Positions 10,501 through 10,528 of a DNA stretch of 10,528 nucleotides are shown piece by piece. Every line of letters begins with the position of its first letter. The stretch's first letter is position 1. Both the position numbers and the translations under genes were made by a program. This DNA comes from Saccoglossus kowalevskii (Eukaryota; Hemichordata; Enteropneusta; Harrimaniidae): positions 536,183-546,710 of the forward strand of contig NW_003129359.1 in assembly GCF_000003605.2 (NCBI RefSeq), given 5' to 3'. The notes beneath the pieces were generated by a model. The model did not search any database. It was given only the letters and a program-made list of their open reading frames with translations, and was not told the origin of the DNA.

Positions 10501-10528
10501 CAAGATTAAAGCTAGAAGGAATAGTCGA
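579..10528 (-). CDS. Secreted pro-domain/CUB/MAM repeat protein, 15 exons, partial at both ends
   Basis: Fifteen minus-strand exons join in one frame: 10528-10450, 10195-10165, 8895-8824, 8699-8577, 7748-7644, 6696-6577, 6263-6003, 5144-5043, 4864-4712, 4555-4208, 4099-3857, 3418-3308, 1992-1840, 1351-983 and 860-579. This gives 2,552 coding bases and 850 residues without a stop. The order is signal peptide (1-20), acidic propeptide (21-172) ending in RAKR, CUB1 (about 186-297), MAM1 (about 305-463), CUB2 (about 470-580), MAM2 (about 589-755), a Pro/Thr linker, and the first part of CUB3 (to 850). CUB and MAM are extracellular beta-sandwich modules used for protein binding and adhesion, so a secreted or surface-bound product is inferred. 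No protease, kinase or membrane domain is seen here, but one could follow beyond position 1. Intron 1 is phase 0 and all others are phase 1. I do not recognise a named orthologue. Confidence 0.88.
861..982 (-). other. Intron 14 (phase 1)
   Basis: This is a 122-base intron between the exons for MAM2 and CUB3, with GTGAGT donor and CCCTACAG acceptor. No internal feature was seen. Confidence 0.88.
983..1351 (-). CDS. Exon 14: MAM2, second part
   Basis: This 369-base exon completes MAM2: [32 protein letters not shown], an expanded loop with [45 protein letters not shown] and the final Cys in EGRCPS. NDT is an N-glycosylation sequon. The loop between the two central strands accounts for most of the extra seven codons compared with exon 10. 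The acceptor is CTAATTCCAG|CC and the donor is A|GTGAGTG, phase 1. Confidence 0.94.
1418..1504. repeat. (AAAT)n microsatellite
   Basis: About 21 uninterrupted copies of the tetranucleotide AAAT are seen on the + strand ((TTTA)n in the transcript). The tract is pure, as expected of a young length-variable microsatellite. It lies about 65 bases upstream of the exon 14 acceptor. Confidence 0.98.
1540..1581. repeat. 42-base near-perfect palindrome
   Basis: Left arm ttaagtagtttaatt pairs exactly with aattaaactactta(a), and the inner bases 1555-1566 continue the symmetry with a single G/T mismatch, so almost no loop remains. It sits in a TTAA-rich stretch (1519-1581). In single strands it could form a hairpin of about 20 base pairs. 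Confidence 0.9.
1840..1992 (-). CDS. Exon 13: MAM2, first part
   Basis: This 153-base exon encodes [20 protein letters not shown], the acidic [14 protein letters not shown], and [14 protein letters not shown]. It carries the same MAM landmarks as exon 9 and has exactly the same length. The acceptor is TTTGGCACAG|CC and the donor is T|GTAAGTAA, phase 1. Upstream of the acceptor the frame stays open through hydrophobic codons back to an ATG, but this is pyrimidine-rich intron and not a signal peptide. Confidence 0.93.
2471..2644. mobile_element. hAT-type MITE with 8-base target-site duplication
   Basis: The element spans 2479-2636 (158 bases). Terminal inverted repeats are caggggcggatccag (2479-2493) and ctggatccgccactg (2622-2636), matching at 14 of 15 positions. 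The exact 8-base direct repeat ctacccat flanks it at 2471-2478 and 2637-2644. TIRs starting CAG and an 8-base duplication are hallmarks of hAT transposons. It is too short to encode a transposase, so it must be non-autonomous. It also carries 13 consecutive G at 2505-2517 and G/C runs near 2599-2621. Confidence 0.88.
2897..2928. repeat. 10-base inverted repeat with CRE-like palindrome
   Basis: acgtcacaca (2897-2906) pairs perfectly with tgtgtgacgt (2919-2928) across a 12-base loop. The right side includes tgacgtca (2923-2930), the CREB/ATF consensus palindrome. An intronic regulatory role is possible, but the sequence alone does not show it. Confidence 0.55.
3308..3418 (-). CDS. Exon 12: CUB2, second part
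   Basis: This 111-base exon encodes [20 protein letters not shown], then [16 protein letters not shown]. It is the CUB C-terminal half, with FQSD giving the third acidic calcium position and GGFYAEI the last strand. It parallels exon 8 ([10 protein letters not shown]). Splice sites are CATTTCGCTCAG|AT and A|GTAAGTG, phase 1. A 1.3-kb intron separates it from MAM2. Confidence 0.92.
3419..3856 (-). other. Intron 11 (phase 1), inside CUB2
   Basis: This 438-base intron splits CUB2 after the last canonical Cys. Most of it is the TTAA-flanked inverted-repeat element at 3503-3801. Confidence 0.87.
3503..3801. mobile_element. TTAA-flanked inverted-repeat MITE, piggyBac-like
   Basis: The left end (from 3501) reads gtttaaagggcggtggtcgc and the inverted right end (from 3803 leftwards) reads gtttaaagggcagtagtcat. 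Similarity continues for about 40 bases, with 31 matches and mostly transition differences. TTAA occurs at both borders (3503-3506 and 3798-3801), as in piggyBac-class insertions, leaving a 291-base body without a coding frame. The superfamily call is tentative because TTTAAA is itself symmetric. It fills most of the intron that splits CUB2. Confidence 0.7.
3857..4099 (-). CDS. Exon 11: CUB2, first part
   Basis: This 243-base exon encodes CUB2 from the linker PPVIDC through [20 protein letters not shown], the strand with [16 protein letters not shown], and [11 protein letters not shown]. The canonical Cys are present, plus the same extra pair seen in CUB1 (LC..SCPCD against YC..GCTCD). Glu in AIE and Asp in CDR fit the calcium-binding set. 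NLT is an N-glycosylation sequon next to the intron. The acceptor is CTACTATAG|GT and the donor is G|GTAAGG. The intron that separates it from MAM1 is the smallest here (108 bases). Confidence 0.92.
4100..4207 (-). other. Intron 10 (phase 1), between MAM1 and CUB2
   Basis: At 108 bases this is the shortest intron. The acceptor ends CTACTATAG and the donor is the weak GTACGC. No internal feature was seen. Confidence 0.85.
4208..4555 (-). CDS. Exon 10: MAM1, second part
   Basis: This 348-base exon completes MAM1: YYIYVEGS, then [20 protein letters not shown] with the third Cys, [28 protein letters not shown], and the closing Cys in REACN. The C-L-x-F-W-Y-H-M-Y-G and D-x-A-I-D-D-I motifs are diagnostic. 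The acceptor is TTGTTTGTAG|GG. The donor is G|GTACGC, off consensus at several positions, which is the weakest donor in this part of the gene. Phase 1 at both ends. Confidence 0.93.
4556..4711 (-). other. Intron 9 (phase 1), inside MAM1
   Basis: This 156-base intron lies at the same point of the MAM fold as intron 13 in MAM2, just before the Y-x-Y-x-E motif. No internal feature was seen. Confidence 0.88.
4712..4864 (-). CDS. Exon 9: MAM1, first part
   Basis: This 153-base exon encodes the start of a MAM domain: [13 protein letters not shown] with the first two Cys, [10 protein letters not shown], and [15 protein letters not shown]. These are the standard MAM landmarks (C-x-F-E, D-W-x-R, T-G-P-x-x-D-H-T). 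MAM is an extracellular adhesive and dimerising module of about 160-170 residues, also found in meprins, neuropilins and receptor-type tyrosine phosphatases. The acceptor is TTTTCGTAG|TC and the donor is G|GTAAAT, phase 1. It has the same length as exon 13, its counterpart in MAM2. Confidence 0.93.
4865..5042 (-). other. Intron 8 (phase 1), between CUB1 and MAM1
   Basis: This 178-base AT-rich intron includes a short (AT)-rich stretch at about 4888-4912. It is much shorter than the equivalent intron 12 between CUB2 and MAM2. Confidence 0.88.
5043..5144 (-). CDS. Exon 8: CUB1, second part
   Basis: This 102-base exon encodes [20 protein letters not shown] followed by [13 protein letters not shown]. 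It matches the C-terminal strands of CUB (I-x-F-x-S/T-D then GF/GFxxxI). The Asp in FQTDGN is the third acidic position expected of a calcium-binding CUB. Splice sites are strong (TTTCCACAG|TG and A|GTAAGTG), with phase 1 at both ends. The domain is completed immediately before the MAM1 linker. Confidence 0.92.
5145..6002 (-). other. Intron 7 (phase 1), inside CUB1
   Basis: This 858-base intron splits CUB1 at the same point as intron 11 splits CUB2. It holds a 9-base perfect inverted repeat (agacagtac 5736-5744, gtactgtct 5771-5779) and a short direct repeat of tagaggacg near 5858-5876. No coding, RNA or convincing mobile-element signal was seen. Confidence 0.85.
6003..6263 (-). CDS. Exon 7: CUB1, first part
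   Basis: This 261-base exon encodes the first three-quarters of a CUB domain: first Cys in AACDE, the [13 protein letters not shown] motif, second Cys before TYSI, the F-T-D-F-S-V-E strand, CDSLSI, and the fourth canonical Cys in PHCG. The acidic residues SVE and CDS occupy positions used by calcium-binding CUB domains. The segment [10 protein letters not shown] carries two more cysteines than the usual four-Cys CUB. The acceptor is AATGCAG|GG after a long pyrimidine tract and the donor is G|GTAAGG. The frame stays open into the upstream intron as far as an in-frame ATG; this is discussed under findings. Confidence 0.92.
6264..6576 (-). other. Intron 6 (phase 1) with a possible alternative start exon
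   Basis: This 313-base intron separates the furin-site exon from CUB1. Its 3' half is a long pyrimidine-rich tract. In the CUB1 frame that half is open back to 6540 and includes an ATG at 6384. If transcribed from an internal promoter it would encode a hydrophobic leader directly fused to CUB1. Retention from exon 6 instead meets a stop (TAA) near 6534. Confidence 0.7.
6577..6696 (-). CDS. Exon 6: end of propeptide with furin-type site
   Basis: This 120-base exon encodes [20 protein letters not shown], then [15 protein letters not shown] and NAEE. RAKR (bases 6601-6590, residues 169-172) fits the R-X-K/R-R consensus of furin-like proprotein convertases, and the upstream basic residues strengthen it. 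Cleavage there would release the acidic propeptide and leave CUB1 near the new N-terminus. The frame was chosen over an alternative open one because it keeps phase 1 at both ends and joins CUB1. The acceptor is TTTGCAAG|CT with a modest pyrimidine tract, and a competing CTCCAG nine bases in breaks the frame. The donor is G|GTGAGC. Confidence 0.75.
6697..7643 (-). other. Intron 5 (phase 1)
   Basis: This 947-base intron includes the TTAA-flanked element at 7465-7629 next to its donor. The rest, especially 6960-7140, is very AT-rich, and I see no gene or RNA signal in it. Confidence 0.82.
7465..7629. mobile_element. Short TTAA-flanked inverted-repeat element
   Basis: The left end from 7465 reads ttaaagcgggggagtcgttt then acctgcgcatgcg. 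The inverted right end reads tttaagcgggagagtcgtca then cctgcgcacgcg. About 30 bases match, with a few substitutions and a one-base indel. TTAA lies at 7465-7468 and 7626-7629, enclosing 157 bases with no frame of its own. A GCGCATGCG core in each terminus also appears in the element at 3503-3801. The right end stops 14 bases from the exon 5 donor. Confidence 0.72.
7644..7748 (-). CDS. Exon 5: predicted helical propeptide segment
   Basis: This 105-base exon encodes [20 protein letters not shown] and then [14 protein letters not shown]. The second half is highly charged and probably helical. The acceptor has a good pyrimidine tract ending TTTCTCAG|AT and the donor is G|GTATGG. The split codons give Asn at the start and Ala at the end. 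A TTAA-flanked inverted-repeat element ends 14 bases downstream of the donor in the intron. Confidence 0.8.
7749..8576 (-). other. Intron 4 (phase 1)
   Basis: This 828-base intron contains the tRNA-like sequence at about 8304-8368. The rest is AT-rich, without a supported feature. Confidence 0.82.
8304..8368 (+). repeat. Degenerate tRNA-like Pol III sequence, possible SINE remnant
   Basis: gggtgctctgtggtcgaga resembles the tRNA D-arm/A box, and gatgttcgattcc (8338-8350) is close to the B box consensus GGTTCGANNCC. A run of seven T at 8362-8368 could end Pol III transcription. The A-to-B spacing is only about 20 bases, so the anticodon arm is missing or lost and it cannot be a working tRNA. 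A tRNA-derived SINE fragment or tRNA pseudogene is the likely origin. Confidence 0.4.
8577..8699 (-). CDS. Exon 4: predicted helical propeptide segment
   Basis: This 123-base exon encodes 40 whole codons, starting [20 protein letters not shown] and including [15 protein letters not shown] near the end. The mix of charged and aliphatic residues suggests amphipathic helix. The acceptor is TTTCAACAG|TG and the donor is A|GTAAGT, giving phase 1 at both ends. I do not recognise the family. Its position between signal peptide and furin site makes a pro-domain role the simplest inference. Confidence 0.8.
8700..8823 (-). other. Intron 3 (phase 1)
   Basis: This is a 124-base intron with GTACAT donor and CTTTCAACAG acceptor. 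No internal feature was seen. Confidence 0.8.
8824..8895 (-). CDS. Exon 3: acidic stretch of the propeptide
   Basis: This 72-base exon encodes [20 protein letters not shown] followed by RRA, a very acidic segment. The upstream split codon gives Pro and the downstream one gives Val. The acceptor follows a run of nine T and reads ATGTAG. A second phase-compatible AG lies six bases further in (GTAGCTGCAG), so a variant two residues shorter is possible. The donor is G|GTACAT, weaker than most in this gene. No known domain is recognised. Confidence 0.72.
8896..10164 (-). other. Intron 2 (phase 1)
   Basis: This 1,269-base AT-rich intron includes an (AT)n tract near its donor and a short (TTTA)n patch at about 9715-9728. 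I found no coding stretch with domain signal on either strand and no inverted-repeat element. Confidence 0.75.
10114..10139. repeat. (AT)n microsatellite
   Basis: About 13 uninterrupted TA/AT dinucleotides lie 25 bases inside intron 2 from the exon 2 donor. Self-complementary and probably length-variable. Confidence 0.97.
10165..10195 (-). CDS. Exon 2: micro-exon of the propeptide
   Basis: This 31-base exon encodes [10 protein letters not shown] plus one base of a split codon (phase 1). The acceptor is a T-rich tract ending TTTTTTAG and the donor is a perfect GTAAGTA. It is short, but it links the phase 0 end of exon 1 to the phase 1 start of exon 3, and both splice sites are strong. It forms the start of the charged propeptide. 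Support comes from splice consensus and frame continuity only. Confidence 0.7.
10196..10449 (-). other. Intron 1 (phase 0)
   Basis: This 254-base intron is the only phase 0 one in the gene, separating the signal peptide from the propeptide. Donor GTAAGT, acceptor TTTTTTAG. No internal feature was seen. Confidence 0.7.
10450..10528 (-). CDS. Exon 1 (3' part): signal peptide
   Basis: The last 79 bases of the first coding exon read [20 protein letters not shown] followed by KSAKHP. This is a hydrophobic core with a small-residue cleavage motif (SIA), then a charged mature start, typical of a signal peptide. The initiator ATG is beyond the right edge. The donor is CCA|GTAAGT, after a complete codon (phase 0). 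The frame was chosen because it joins exon 2 without a stop and gives the hydrophobic segment. The exon could start inside or outside the window, because its 5' boundary is not visible. Confidence 0.72.

Overview
This window looks like metazoan nuclear DNA, probably from a marine invertebrate. It is AT-rich and non-operonic. It holds the 5' two-thirds or so of one multi-exon gene on the minus strand, with GT-AG introns of 108 to about 1,315 bases, simple repeats, a minisatellite and short non-autonomous DNA transposons. The species cannot be fixed. CUB/MAM mosaic proteins are common in cephalochordates, hemichordates, echinoderms and lophotrochozoans.

Reading the minus strand from high to low coordinates, fifteen exons join in frame into about 850 residues. 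Positions below count from the first complete codon at the right edge. Exon 1 (10450-10528) is the end of a signal peptide whose ATG lies outside the window. Exons 2-6 encode an acidic, charged propeptide of about 150 residues ending in a furin-type site, RAKR (residues 169-172). Nine exons follow, coding CUB1 (two exons), MAM1 (two), CUB2 (two), MAM2 (two) and the first part of CUB3 (one). The gene continues beyond position 1. Every intron except the first is phase 1, so the exons behave as shuffling modules. The product should be a secreted or cell-surface adhesion or recognition protein. No catalytic domain is visible.

The non-coding DNA has its own structure. Positions 1 to about 536 are a minisatellite of about 52 bases in two interspersed unit types. 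Positions 1418-1581 hold an (AAAT)n tract and a 42-base near-perfect palindrome. Positions 2471-2644 hold a 158-base hAT-type MITE with an 8-base target-site duplication. Two further inverted-repeat elements flanked by TTAA lie at 3503-3801 and 7465-7629; the second ends 14 bases from a splice donor. A degenerate tRNA-like Pol III sequence lies near 8300-8370, and an (AT)n tract lies at 10114-10139.

The main points for follow-up are the pro-domain plus furin site plus CUB-MAM repeat architecture, the duplicated four-exon cassette, the extra cysteine pair shared by CUB1 and CUB2, and a possible second N-terminus encoded inside intron 6. No plus-strand gene is supported. All exon calls come from reading frames, domain patterns and splice consensus, without transcript data.
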